This document shows positions 1-9,442 of a stretch of 64,000 nucleotides of DNA, piece by piece. The notes under the pieces were generated by a model. That model saw only the letters and a list, made by a program, of their open reading frames with translations. It had not been told where the DNA came from and made no database searches. The stretch comes from Microthyrium microscopicum (taxonomy: Eukaryota > Ascomycota > Dothideomycetes > Microthyriales > Microthyriaceae): positions 1,109,736 through 1,173,735 of the forward strand of contig MU004231.1 of the NCBI GenBank assembly GCA_010405405.1, written 5' to 3'. Position 1 is the stretch's first letter; each line of letters opens with the position of its first letter. Position numbers and translations under genes: made by a program.

Positions 1-432
1 AAGGAGAAACCTAAGGAACAACCATCTCAGGACCACAGCAAGCAAGCCAAAAAAGCGGAAGACGGCTCGGAGTCGAAGCAAAAGCGCGCGCGGGAGCCAG
101 AGAGCACTGACGAACCGGAGGCCAAACGCAGAGCCCCTTCCAGCCAGGGCGAAACTGCATATGATCATGCTCACAGAGTCAAACTTCGCACCCAAGTGAG
201 GGCTTGTAAAACTCTCGCTGACTGTGGAGGTATCCTCAACAAGATTCCTGCCAGTAATATTATTGCTCTTGCCTTTGCTTTAAACGACGCGAAAGAGAAC
301 CATCGCCGCGAGTTGTTCGGCATTCTTCCCAAAAGTCTTTCTTCTCAGATTGTTGACATTCTGGCGAATGCCATCATAGACAGAAAGCGGTACGATCCAG
401 AGTCACTTTATCCTATTAACTTATCGCTTTGA
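1..432 (+). CDS. 3' end of an unrecognised gene (partial)
   Basis: The frame is open from the first base to the TGA, so this is the last 143 codons of a gene starting left of the window. The first 50 residues are charged and rich in Lys, Glu and Ser (linker or nuclear-type composition); the last 80 are predicted helical, with ACKTLADCGGILNKI and a tail ending YPINLSL. I recognise no family. A start inside the window is unlikely because the frame continues upstream without an ATG. Confidence 0.45.
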   Translation, partial: KEKPKEQPSQDHSKQAKKAEDGSESKQKRAREPESTDEPEAKRRAPSSQGETAYDHAHRVKLRTQVRACKTLADCGGILNKIPASNIIALAFALNDAKENHRRELFGILPKSLSSQIVDILANAIIDRKRYDPESLYPINLSL

Positions 433-1164
433 ACAGGATCTTGCAAGCAATACCATTTTCAGGATATGATTCTAGAAAGCTGCAGAAAGTACTCATTCAC
501 AAAGGATGCCTGGCGAAACAGCTGGATGGCGATGAGTCGCCATTTTTCGCAATGTGCCCATGTTTCTGAATGGCAAGCAAGCTAGTTGCGGCGTTCGTTT
601 TGATATCGATTGATTCCTAAATAGCTCAGTTTAAGTTAGTCAATGAAAAATCTTCTGCCACAATCCCCTCATGAATATCAGGACGTCAATACCTTAAATG
701 AAGTTCAGATATTCTGCATATAACATCCCAAATTGCGAGAACTGGCTTCAGGCCTCTTGCATTACCCCGTAACGTCACCTTTTGTCTCCCCGTGATTGAT
801 CACTTGAGCATGCACATTACCCTGCGTAAGGCGGTGGTGATGATTTACCCATTGACATCGAGATTTACCAAAGAATCATCAACTGAGAGTCGTGCCTGAT
901 TTTGGTCCCTTTCAGTTTCACTCTCTTCGTATGGATGAGCGCCTCCACAAGCCCAGTTCTGGTCCCCCTTCGAGGTCCGAAACTGGACCCCGTCGAACGG
1001 CGACAACTTGCTCTGATAGCGACCACTTTCAGTCTCGATGTGTTTCTCATGATTTAGAGTTCAGTCTTGGGCCCCCCTCAAGCTCCTTATAAATCCACTC
1101 GCTAGGACAGCTTGAATCTATCTCGCATCAAATCTCTCACATCTAAGCAATATTATTAGTGAAC
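433..1164. other. Intergenic; promoter of the next gene
   Basis: No coding sequence is supported here. The right half holds the GGGACC-type motif cluster listed separately and a TATAAAT box at 1087-1093, about 75 bases before the ATG. Confidence 0.5.
898..992. repeat. GGGACC-type near-palindrome cluster, locus A
   Basis: TTTTGGTCCC (inverse of GGGACCAAAA) at about 901-910, then at 956-992 TGGTCCCCC followed by GGTCCGAAACTGGACCCC. The second closely matches the copy at 44718-44741. It lies 170-270 bases before the ATG at 1165. Equivalent sites occur near 21.8, 23.0, 29.8, 37.4 and 44.7 kb. Confidence 0.5.
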
Positions 1165-2304
1165 ATGGATAGCAACATGGAAGGAACTGGGGGTCAACAG
1201 AACCCTCCTCCAGCTAATGGTCAACAGGACCCTCCTCCAGCTAATGGCCAACAGAACCCTCCTCCTGCTAATGGTCAGGATCCTCCTCCATCGAAGGGCC
1301 AACAAGAACCCCCTGAGGCCGGCGGCCAGGGGAGTCCAGATGAGCCAGTTCCAAGCACGGAAGGTGGAGAACAAGGTGGAAACTTTTTTCCAGGCCTCAA
1401 TGGTTCCACAAAGTCTGGCTCCGGTTCAGGCCCATCTAAATCCACGCCGAAAGACAACGACCCAGATAGCGAAGAATACGGACCACCGATAGTCTTTATA
1501 CCTGTGCCGAAAACGACCGAAGGCGATGGCACAGTTGGATGGACCAGTCTCTGGGGGAAACTGTATCTCAATCGGTACGGAAAGAAAAGCCATGCAACAT
1601 ACCGAGTTGAGAAAGACTGCGTTGATGGCTACGACAAGCCAGACGAGGAGAATATTAACAGCCTCCTGAACCGGCGCGGACATCTGAAAGTAAATGAAAA
1701 CAGCACAGAGCGTAAATACACGAGAAGACACATCAATCGCATTCTCGCTGTTGCATGGCAAGGAAAGATTGCTACCACCGCTGACGAGGAATTTGATCGC
1801 TCAGAAGACCTAGATCTGATCAATCCGGCTATCAAACCAGATAAGACCAAGTATCCTCGCACCTATGTTTACGTCCGTTGGCTAATTGACGGAGAATTCG
1901 TTAAGACATGGGAGCCAAGGACCGAGCTTCAGGTTCGATACGGAGCGAAACTCGCGAACGATATCATCTTTACCGCTGCCAAGGAACAAGAAGAGAGATA
2001 CAGCGATGCAAAGACTGGTAAGCGCAGGGCATCAAGCAGATCTCCTTCTGTCGGATTGGCAGACGGCGCGGTTCGCGAAGAACGCGAGAAGTCATTGGAG
2101 GCAGAGCGCAAGCGCGGCACCAGGGAAACGACTCCTAGAACAGCAGCCAAGGTTAGCGATCTGGTTATGAAGCTTATGGACGAGTTCAAGGAAATGCATC
2201 TTGCCTTGAAGGGCGTAGAGATGTACGAAGAACTTGATACTGAAGAGAAGGCCGAATTCTTTGACGAATGGAAGGAGTACAAGGCTGCCAGGATCAAGGC
2301 GTAA
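1165..2304 (+). CDS. Orphan protein with Pro-rich repeats and a chromo-like segment
   Basis: 379 residues, one exon. I start at the ATG at 1165 rather than the GTG two codons earlier; a TATA box fits. Residues 10-50 are imperfect NGQQDPPPA repeats, encoded by a 27-bp minisatellite at about 1192-1299. The middle is folded-looking, and around residues 235-260 TYVYVRWL...GEFVKTWEPRTEL has the hydrophobic and WEP pattern of a chromodomain. The C-terminal 100 residues are charged and probably coiled coil. It is a diverged paralogue of the protein at 30206: both have a DGY...ENL block, an RR(H)I..I..V.W.G block, LDLINP, then a chromo-like strand and a helix with AAKEQ/AAEEQ. Function unknown; the chromo similarity is by eye. 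Confidence 0.65.
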   Translation: MDSNMEGTGGQQNPPPANGQQDPPPANGQQNPPPANGQDPPPSKGQQEPPEAGGQGSPDEPVPSTEGGEQGGNFFPGLNGSTKSGSGSGPSKSTPKDNDPDSEEYGPPIVFIPVPKTTEGDGTVGWTSLWGKLYLNRYGKKSHATYRVEKDCVDGYDKPDEENINSLLNRRGHLKVNENSTERKYTRRHINRILAVAWQGKIATTADEEFDRSEDLDLINPAIKPDKTKYPRTYVYVRWLIDGEFVKTWEPRTELQVRYGAKLANDIIFTAAKEQEERYSDAKTGKRRASSRSPSVGLADGAVREEREKSLEAERKRGTRETTPRTAAKVSDLVMKLMDEFKEMHLALKGVEMYEELDTEEKAEFFDEWKEYKAARIKA

Positions 2305-2391
2305 TCCAGCACGGGATCAGCAGTTTCTCTATGGTTGTAACGATAACAATTTTTCCACTTCTTCATCCTTTGCTTTCATCATTTATTCAGG

Positions 2392-2849
2392 TAACATGGG
2401 TGCCGGCGTGGCGAGCCGCTGTTAGAGAATAGGATAAAAGGGATAATTCTTCTATCTAGAGTTCTAAGACTACCTTATATAATGCTTATGTACATGGGTA
2501 GTGTTAGAGACTGTTGGAACCACTCAGGTTTCCGTATATATACGGGATTTGGTCATAAAGAGTTCGTAGCTAATGATAGACTGGTATTCTGGTTTTCTGG
2601 TTGATGATGCTTTATTCTTGTCTAAGTACAGATGGTAGATTCCTGAGGACTAGCCTGCCAAGGATATCACGTGATATAACTAGAGATCCAGACAGAGACT
2701 GATACTATCACCAACATTGATTGTATCAGTCCGAGATATCACAGCCACGTGATTGTGTCAGTCTAAGACATCAGTCACGTGACTATACATGGACAGAGGT
2801 GTGGGTGTCCCCATTTAACAGCGGCTCGCCACGCCGGCACCCATGTTAG
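2392..2849. repeat. Inverted-repeat-bounded element, likely solo LTR remnant or MITE
   Basis: Perfect 33-bp inverted repeats (2392-2424 and 2817-2849) bound a 458-bp unit without coding capacity; TA flanks both ends. Inside, a TGTTAGA...TTTAACA segment has the ends of a short Ty1/copia-type LTR, with three CACGTG-centred motifs near its right end. The interior matches, in opposite orientation, the copy at 3750-3945. Class is unresolved between solo LTR and MITE. The exact arms suggest a young or constrained copy. Confidence 0.45.
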
Positions 2850-3255
2850 ACCGGCTATTGTTTGTGTATTGCGCAATCTCAGATTCGGCAAAGAGTGCTG
2901 CTTTTAGATACAATAAATTAACTTGAAACGATATCTTGAGTTGAGATGTGATCCAAGAAAACAATAGTGGCTCGCTTCTGAGAAGGTGGTGGTGTTGGCA
3001 GTAGCTACGCCACGCGGGTGCTCGTATGTGACGTCAGGTTACCTGACCAGCATGTGCGGAATTTCTCCGATGTGTCCAATCTTTCGCAAATCGCCACGCT
3101 CGAATCGCTGACATCAAAGCTTGTGACGCTGGTCACGATCAAATGAGTATATATTCCAGTAGCGACTAGTAACTTATGACTAGACATCAGCTACTTTCTA
3201 TCCGATGGACTAGCATAATACACAGTCAGCTACGAGCGTTGGGAGTCTCGCCCAG
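2850..3255. other. Intergenic
   Basis: No supported gene. The last part may hold a lost 5' exon of the SAM fragment, since the frame is open back to about 3211. Confidence 0.3.
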
Positions 3256-3552
3256 ATGCTTTCCGACATTGATCTCGGAGAATACTACTATGTCCTCACA
3301 GCTAATGGCTTTGATAAATGGGATCAAACAATTCACATCACCGAGGAACAGTTGGGACATCTTGGGTTTAAGTTGGGCCATCGACGCTGGCTTCAACGAC
3401 AAATTGCATCACTCAAAGGCTACCCATCGTTGAAGCCACTTCCTGCTACAGCGGCAACCAATCTACCGCTTACCCTTCTACTCGAACTGGCGAATCAGAG
3501 CGAAGAGCCTAAGCCTATGAACGCTGACGCTGTTCGTTATGAGACAAATTGA
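3256..3552 (+). pseudogene. SAM-domain fragment (HMG/SAM-protein type)
   Basis: 98 codons from the first ATG. Residues 1-55 match the fungal SAM-like domain seen in HMG-box/SAM proteins: EYYYVLTANGFDKWD, then ITEEQLGHLGFKLGHRR and LQRQIAS. SAM domains are helical protein- or RNA-interaction modules. There is no HMG box or other domain around it and it is far shorter than full family members, so I read it as a fragment or degenerate paralogue. A second, more decayed copy of the 3' half lies at 20164-20345. A short genuine gene is possible. Confidence 0.5.
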
Positions 3553-3749
3553 TGTTGGCATATGACTGGCCAGCTTGTTTAGCTGAACCATGGACTCTCA
3601 AAAGCCGGTTTGGGTATTATCCACTCCATTAAATCCAATCTATTTCTTTACTTTCATGTAACTAATTCTCTCTTTTACGAAGGAAGTTTCGAAGGGTTGG
3701 TTTGGGCTGATTAATTGTTGGTAGAGACCTCTTTGGAGTAACATCTATC

Positions 3750-3945
3750 TGTTGGATGAGACGCCCGTACCTTACGTGATTGTAATGTCTGAGACTGACA
3801 CAACTACTGTTGGTGATAGTGTCACTCTCAGATATCCCTTGTACATCAGGTCTATATAAGAGACCTTCTAGATAGATAGACAGGAATCATTACTTCTTCC
3901 TTCCATTGTCTAACACTATCCCGGTGCGGCGGGCCGCCCGGTACA
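3750..3945 (-). repeat. Solo LTR-like fossil related to 2392-2849
   Basis: On the minus strand it begins TGTTAGACAATGG and ends CCAACA, with the same internal GACACTATCACCAACA block as the copy at 2392-2849, followed on the plus strand by a GC-rich palindromic stretch. Probably a Ty1/copia-type solo LTR; degenerate, no coding parts. Confidence 0.4.
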
Positions 3946-4471
3946 ACGGACCACTTTATAGTTGAAAGTACTACCTGTCTCTAGTTCGCATATATATAAG
4001 GTTTCCCTTCATCAGACCCTATTCTATAGCTGTTTCTCTAGAGTAAGAGATGGCGCAGCTTGAAAAGTTCTAGAACATCTCTATGGCCGACTCCGTCGTA
4101 CATTTTTAAATTGTCCCCCCGAGTTTTCAGCCAAGGGATCACAAGTGCCTTTCACCTCGAACGCAGAATTATGTACTATTCAAATAGAATGGACTTATTG
4201 CACCTAAAAGGGTTAAGGTCTATCCACATATAACGAGCCAACTCATTCAACGGGCCGGATTCTAAATCCGGAGCAGCTTCTAACCTCCCTTCGAAAACAT
4301 GTCGAGGGGTTATTGCTCGATAAATACTATACAAAATTTACTCTCTAACTTATAAGCCATTGATTTGAAACAAAGATCGATTGTATGGTGGCGTACCTGC
4401 TAATCGTTTTAATGGTGCCATTCATTTCATCTCATCGATACATAGTATATTAGAGTTACCGAGAGGAGCTG

Positions 4472-4632
4472 TTAATGTCGGTAGATATTGATTCTGATTC
4501 CAGCTTGCCTGCAGCAGGCTGAAGGTACCGGGTGGCGCGTACTAGTGACACGCCACTCCTTAGTAATTACCCTTATATCCTATGTACACATATACACTCT
4601 CTTGTACCTTTCCTTAGACAGAACAGATAACA
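4472..4632 (+). repeat. Possible short LTR fossil
   Basis: Starts TGTTAATGTCGG and ends AGATAACA, the terminal pattern of the two neighbouring LTR-like repeats, with a GTGGCGCGT / ACACGCCAC inverted pair inside. No target duplication seen. The rest of 3946-4816 holds no supported gene. Confidence 0.25.
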
Positions 4633-4816
4633 CAATAGACACTAGAGGCTCCTTTTAAATAAGGCGAGCTTTGTGTCAACGTAGTTATCAAAAGTACACT
4701 TGGTAATTACTATTTACTAATAGTTAAAGAGGATAGAAATCAGACTCAAAAAACTTGTAATACTAAGGGTATGTTAGTATAATACTATCTTTTAATACCA
4801 TTAATGTTGACTGTAG

Positions 4817-5320
4817 CCCTAATTCCTACCATGTCCTCCCTTATACCCTCCATGGCTACCTTGATTCCCGCCGTGTCCTCCCTCATACCCTCTATGGCTA
4901 CCTTGATTCCCGCCGTGTCCTCCCTTATACCCTCCATAGCTACCTTGATTCCTATCGTGTCCTCCCTTATATCCTCCATGGCCACCTTAATTCCCGCCGT
5001 GTCCTCCCTCATACCCTCCATGGCTACCTTAATTCCCACCAAGTCCTCCCTTATACCCTCCATAGCTACCTTGATTCCTACCATGTCCTCCCTTATACCC
5101 TCTATGGCTACCTCGATTCCCACCGTGTCCTTCCTCGTAACCGCCGTAGCCACCCTAATTCCCACCGTGTCCTCCCTTATACTCTCTATGGCCACCTTGA
5201 TTCCCGCCGTGTCCTCCCTTGTAACTGCCGTAGCCACCCTGATTCTTACCGTATCCTTCCTTATACCCTCCATGGCTACCTTGATTCCCGCCGTGTCCTC
5301 CCTCGTAACCGCCGTAGCCA
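4817..5320. repeat. 42-bp tandem array, about 12 copies
   Basis: Each unit is 42 bp (14 codons), reading on the minus strand as Gly-rich repeats of the GSHGGYKGGHGGNQ kind. Copies differ by a few substitutions. The array continues the coding frame of the Gly-rich gene, and some units carry TAA or TAG at the Gln codon. Confidence 0.85.
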
Positions 5321-5577
5321 CCTCGATTCCCACCGTGTCCTCCACCTTGCCCGCCTTCGTATCCGCCGTAACCACCTTGATTTAAGCCATACCCTCCTTG
5401 CGCCCCAGCATGCACGCTTTCATTATATTTCGGCTGGTTTGCAAAATCTTGAGGATGCTTCTGCCCGGTTGCAGCGTCGGTAATCTTGTGCAGGAGTCCA
5501 GATGATGATTGTTGCGAACCTGTAGACTGCTTCTGCCCAGACATCTGGTCAGCGATTTTGCCAAGAAGGCTAGACAT
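5155..5577 (-). CDS. Gly/Tyr/His-rich repeat protein, probably truncated
   Basis: 140 residues from the ATG at 5577. An ordinary N-terminus (residues 1-67, MSSLLGKIADQMSG..., with LLHKITDAATGQK) is followed by Gly-Gly-Tyr/His repeats. The frame stops at 5155, but the repeat array continues in frame to about 4817, interrupted by four TAA/TAG codons at Gln positions where sister units have CAA. These are CpA-to-TpA changes, as RIP makes, so the ancestral protein was probably about 250 residues. The other two frames of the array are also open, because no unit carries a stop in them. Function unknown; similar Gly-rich proteins are often stress or surface proteins. Confidence 0.55.
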   Translation of the reverse strand: MSSLLGKIADQMSGQKQSTGSQQSSSGLLHKITDAATGQKHPQDFANQPKYNESVHAGAQGGYGLNQGGYGGYEGGQGGGHGGNRGGYGGYEGGHGGNQGSHGGYKEGYGKNQGGYGSYKGGHGGNQGGHREYKGGHGGN

Positions 5578-5584
5578 CTTGAGG

Positions 5585-5660
5585 GAGTTATTAAGTGGGA
5601 GTTATTGAGTGGGAGTTATTAAGTAGGAGTTATTGAGTGGCAGTTATCGAGTGGGAGTAA
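5585..5660 (-). repeat. 14-bp leader repeats
   Basis: About five copies of GAGTTATTAAGTGG and variants directly before the ATG of the Gly-rich gene, in its likely 5' UTR. The 284-bp gap between 5577 and 5862 is the shared promoter of this gene and the divergent CDF transporter. Confidence 0.6.
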
Positions 5661-5861
5661 TGGAATGACTGCGGACGACAATGTCAGTGATTGGAAATGG
5701 AGGTGTTTTATCCGTTATTAGGAGCTGAGGCTGAGCAAGCTGCTGTGCTACAATCGAATCGTTAATATTTGCTTACGTTATATGAATACGTTGTCATTCT
5801 TCATCCCTTGTCTCAACGCTTCTCGCAAATTAAACTTCTTAACTCTTGCTCATTATTAACT

Positions 5862-7408
5862 ATGTCCTTCCAATTCTCTCGGTCGCAACGCTTGATGGTT
5901 ATTATAGGCATATTATTCTCCTTTTTCGTTGCCGAGATTTCAGGTGTGTTAAATTAACAAGAGGACAATTCTTTTACTTCCTAGCTAACCTAGTAATGCG
6001 CTGCCAGTTGGGTTTTACACCCACTCTCTCGCTCTTGTTGCTGATGCTTTTCACTATGTATGTTCGGACCTATGACCCCACTTGTTCGAATTGGCGGCTA
6101 AACCTTCTCCCATTAGATGAATGATTTAGTTGGATTTATCGTTGCGCTTGTTGCACTTAAGGTAGATCAAACAATTGGTACCGATCATGCTCACTAACAT
6201 GCTTAATCCAGATATTGCAACGCGACAAGAACCCTAAAGGACTGTCATTTGGCTGGCAACGGGCGCAGCTTCTAGGTGCCTTCTTTAATGGTGTTTTTCT
6301 CCTGGCACTCGGCGTTAGCATCTTCCTACAATCAATAGAGCGATTTGTGTTACTACAAAGTATGTCTACGATCTTTGCAATAATTACGCTACTAATATAT
6401 CTTTAGAGGTTGAAAATCTAATGCTAATCTTGATAATGGGATGTATTGGTCTTACTTTGAACATCATCAGCGTTACATTCCTGCATGGTACGAAGCCACT
6501 ACAATATCCTGCAGATAAAGCAAGGCTCACGTATAACTCCTAGAACATAACCACGATCATAAAAGCACAGAAGAACATCCAACTACTACTGGAATTGACA
6601 ACAGCTTTGAACTATCTACATTGCAAGATGCAAGTGCTACGCTCATTATACTGAATGTCTACAGATTATACTAACACGAACTAGACAACGCATTCCCATC
6701 AAGATCATCGCCATCAAATAATTGAACTAAAAGGAAAGGGTCATGACCTTAGTATGATGGGTGTCCTTGTACACTTGGTTGGAGATGCTATCAACAATAT
6801 AGGTGTTATTATTGCGGCTGCGGTAATTTGGAAAGCTAAATATGAGGGGAGATTTTACGCCGACCCTGGAGTTAGTATGGGTATCGCGATAATGATACTA
6901 CTTTCAGCATTACCCCTTGGTAAGTCAAGTTCTTACTACTCTGCCAAATACTCACAAACTTGCCTCAGTTAGAAATAGCGGTAGCATCTTACTCGAGAGC
7001 GTGCCCCTCGGTGTTGATATTGATGATATTCAATACGATCTCGAAAAGGTAGCTTAAACTAAGACGTCTGCAACCAAATCGATAACTACTAAAGCCGTAC
7101 AGGTTGAAGGAGTGGTGTCTATACATGAGTTGCACGTGTGGCGTTTGAGCCAAGACAAGGCTCTGGCATCGGCCCATGTCCTCACTTCTGACGATTCGCT
7201 TACAAGTTTTATGAATCAAGCACGGCTCATCAACCAGTGCCTGCATGCTTATGGAATTCATTCTACTACGCTACAACCCGAGCTTGTAACGTCTATTGGA
7301 GTCGACAGCGGTGGAGAATTGCATGGGTTGCGGCAGCGACCAGTCAAGACTGCCAGTTGTCAAATCAATTGTGGAAGTCTATGCGAAGACTTGACTTGTT
7401 GTGGCTAA
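5862..7408 (+). CDS. CDF zinc/cation transporter, ZRC1/COT1 type (copy 1)
   Basis: Proton antiporter family exporting Zn2+ (or Co2+/Cd2+) from cytosol to vacuole or outside. I model nine exons: 5862-5943, 6008-6057, 6117-6161, 6212-6359, 6407-6487, 6544-6629, 6685-6919, 6969-7048, 7103-7408, giving 370 residues with no stop. Metal site residues are present in TM2 (ADAFHYMND, H43 and D47) and TM5 (HLVGDAINNIGV). A His-rich loop (EHNHDH...EEH, THSHQDHRH) sits between TM4 and TM5. The C-terminal cytosolic domain has VSIHELHVWRLS and a Cys-rich tail. The sixth intron must begin with GC (GCAAGT at 6630) to keep frame. It is more AT-rich and has more introns than copy 2 at 9443. Confidence 0.8.
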
Positions 7409-7708
7409 GGGAACTATGAGGTCTCAACAAAGCCGTTCAAGGGCGTACCCGAGGGCTTTGATTCAGAATGGCCACATTACGTGCATGATAAGTGGAGAGA
7501 GAGTAATCATTGAGGTCGTTAGAATGTGTAAATAACAATGTATTCTGGGCTCCTGAAGAACATATCCCCTCTTGCCTTCTCTCTTCCTGTACTGTACTTG
7601 TATTGTCGTACAGCCCCCTCGAGAGCTCCAAGTCGTCGGGCTTGAGGAAAGCGGCCTCAACGGCAACAACCTTCATTATTCCAGTACTGTCTTCGCCATT
7701 CCCTTCCG
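7409..7708. other. Convergent 3' intergenic region
   Basis: Lies between the stops of the CDF gene and the CAX pseudogene; no gene supported. Confidence 0.4.
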
Positions 7709-9055
7709 CTAAATAGATGTACCAGGATAGTAGAAGGCAGAGACAGCGATGATAACATATACAATAACGCAGAGTGCCCCCTCGAGATAATTGCTCTTCT
7801 GGTCACGAAGGAAGTTGCCTACAACAACGATTGCCAGGATCATAATAATGATCTCAAAAAGCTCGAAGTTGAGGTTCATTGTCTTGCCAAGGCCCCATCC
7901 TACGATAACTACTAGCGGGGTATTGAAGAGAGCTGTTTGGATGGTCGCGCCTAGGACATGAGACAGGGCAAAGTTCATCTGGTTGTCCCAGGCTTCATCG
8001 ATGGCTGTAAGATGCTCGGCGGCCTTCTCAACAAGAGGGACAAGGATAAGACCCATGAAGGCCTCGGTGATGCCACGTTCCTCGACGATATAACCAATCT
8101 GCTCAACCAAGGATATAGCAACTAGTGTCACTAGAGTCATAGATACTAACAAGGCGATGACACATTCCGTCAAGGTGAGCTTTGACTTTGCAGCATCTCT
8201 GGCTTTGTCTGCATCCTTCTCTTCGTCCCGTTCCAAGATAGCATCAAAGATGCAGTGCTGTGTTCGCATTTGAAACCAGATATAGATGAGGTAGGCGATG
8301 ATGAGAAGGATTGAGGTAACTCGACTGATATGAAGCACATTATCTTGAATGGTCTCTTCTGTGATGTTTGAAGCGCCGGCGATGGCATGGTAATAAGCAG
8401 ATGGAACAATAAGGGCAAGCCCACTGCGATTCAAAATTAGCAATGGCACTGACGGCTGTTTGGATAGGTAGGCAAACGCTGTTAATAATATACCACAACC
8501 GACTTCGCTAACGGTATCACTAAATTCTTACTCGCCGCGTCTCAGGCCGCCAGCGAAGAAGCAGAACCCGAGACAAAGAAGCATTATAACAAGTATAGAG
8601 CCTAAGACTGCGGACTTAACAACAGGATATTAGTCCCGTATTAACAGCACTATAAAGAAGATAAGCTCAACCATTAATCCCAGCATGTTCTCAATCAGGA
8701 CGCCGGCCACTTTTAGGAGCTTACGTGCAAACTCTTATCCGGCAAAGCCAATCGTATTAGCACATAGTACCATAGCAAGATAGTTAAGGATGAAGACAAT
8801 AAGATGCAAGTTACTCTTAATATAACGCAGAGCGAGTGCTACAGAAACCGTGGGCCATAATATATTGCAGAGCCTAGATGCATCGCTCATTGATGTCCAA
8901 AGAATTCTGAAGAAGTGTATTGGGTGTATACCCCTTCGCCCACTTTCACCACCAGGAGCGATCTTTCTGGTGATGCCATGACCATGGCCGGCCTCGACAG
9001 CATTCTCTAGATCGGCCGTAACCAAGGGATCCTTGCTTCGTTGAAACAATGCCAT
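7709..9055 (-). pseudogene. Dead vacuolar Ca2+/H+ exchanger (CAX/VCX1 family)
   Basis: Family members exchange vacuolar protons for cytosolic Ca2+ (some take Mn2+). From the ATG at 9055 the protein follows the fungal CAX plan: N-terminal HPIHFFRILW, the first alpha repeat (NTIGFAG...MVELIFFIVLL), GGLRRGE.EFSDTVSEVG, an acidic loop (ERDEEKDADKARD), and the second repeat with LVPLVEKAAEHLTAIDEAWD. Three in-frame TAA codons lie at 8735-8737, 8630-8632 and 8528-8530; the last two stand where relatives have Gln, so CAA-to-TAA (CpA to TpA) fits RIP. A normal intron (about 8414-8467) is still recognisable. Apart from the stops, the reading is well preserved, so inactivation looks recent. Confidence 0.75.
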
Positions 9056-9442
9056 GTTACCGGCAGTGCTAATGTTGCTATGATGAATGGACACTCGGTG
9101 TCCGTTGTTGCTGTCTTGCAGAGGGCGCGACTAGGACGAACCAGTATGGTCTTCAGGATAAGCAGATAAAATACTTTTCGTTCATTCCAAGGATGCGACT
9201 TGTTTTCTGCGGTGAGGATGAGGATCAAGTATAATCGGGAGCCAGAAACTGGAATCCAAGTTCTGCTGGCTAGATTGGTGCGATGACGGCATTAACCCGT
9301 TATGGCATAGGTCATCTCTTGGCTGCTTTCGTCTCATGTGGGGTCATCACCCACTTGAAGTATTCCAGCAGCTCATCAGCTCGTATCTTATTATCCGCAC
9401 GGACACTGCATCACATCCTCGATTATCCAGACTCACGACACG
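9056..9442. other. Divergent promoter region between CAX relic and CDF copy 2
   Basis: No gene supported. A non-homologous open frame runs upstream of the CAX ATG and may be leader sequence. Confidence 0.35.

Noticed and set aside
4804-5385. Plus-strand open frame of 193 codons
   Set aside because: It is the complement of the 42-bp Gly-rich array; the repeat length keeps it open, and it has no start context or recognisable fold.
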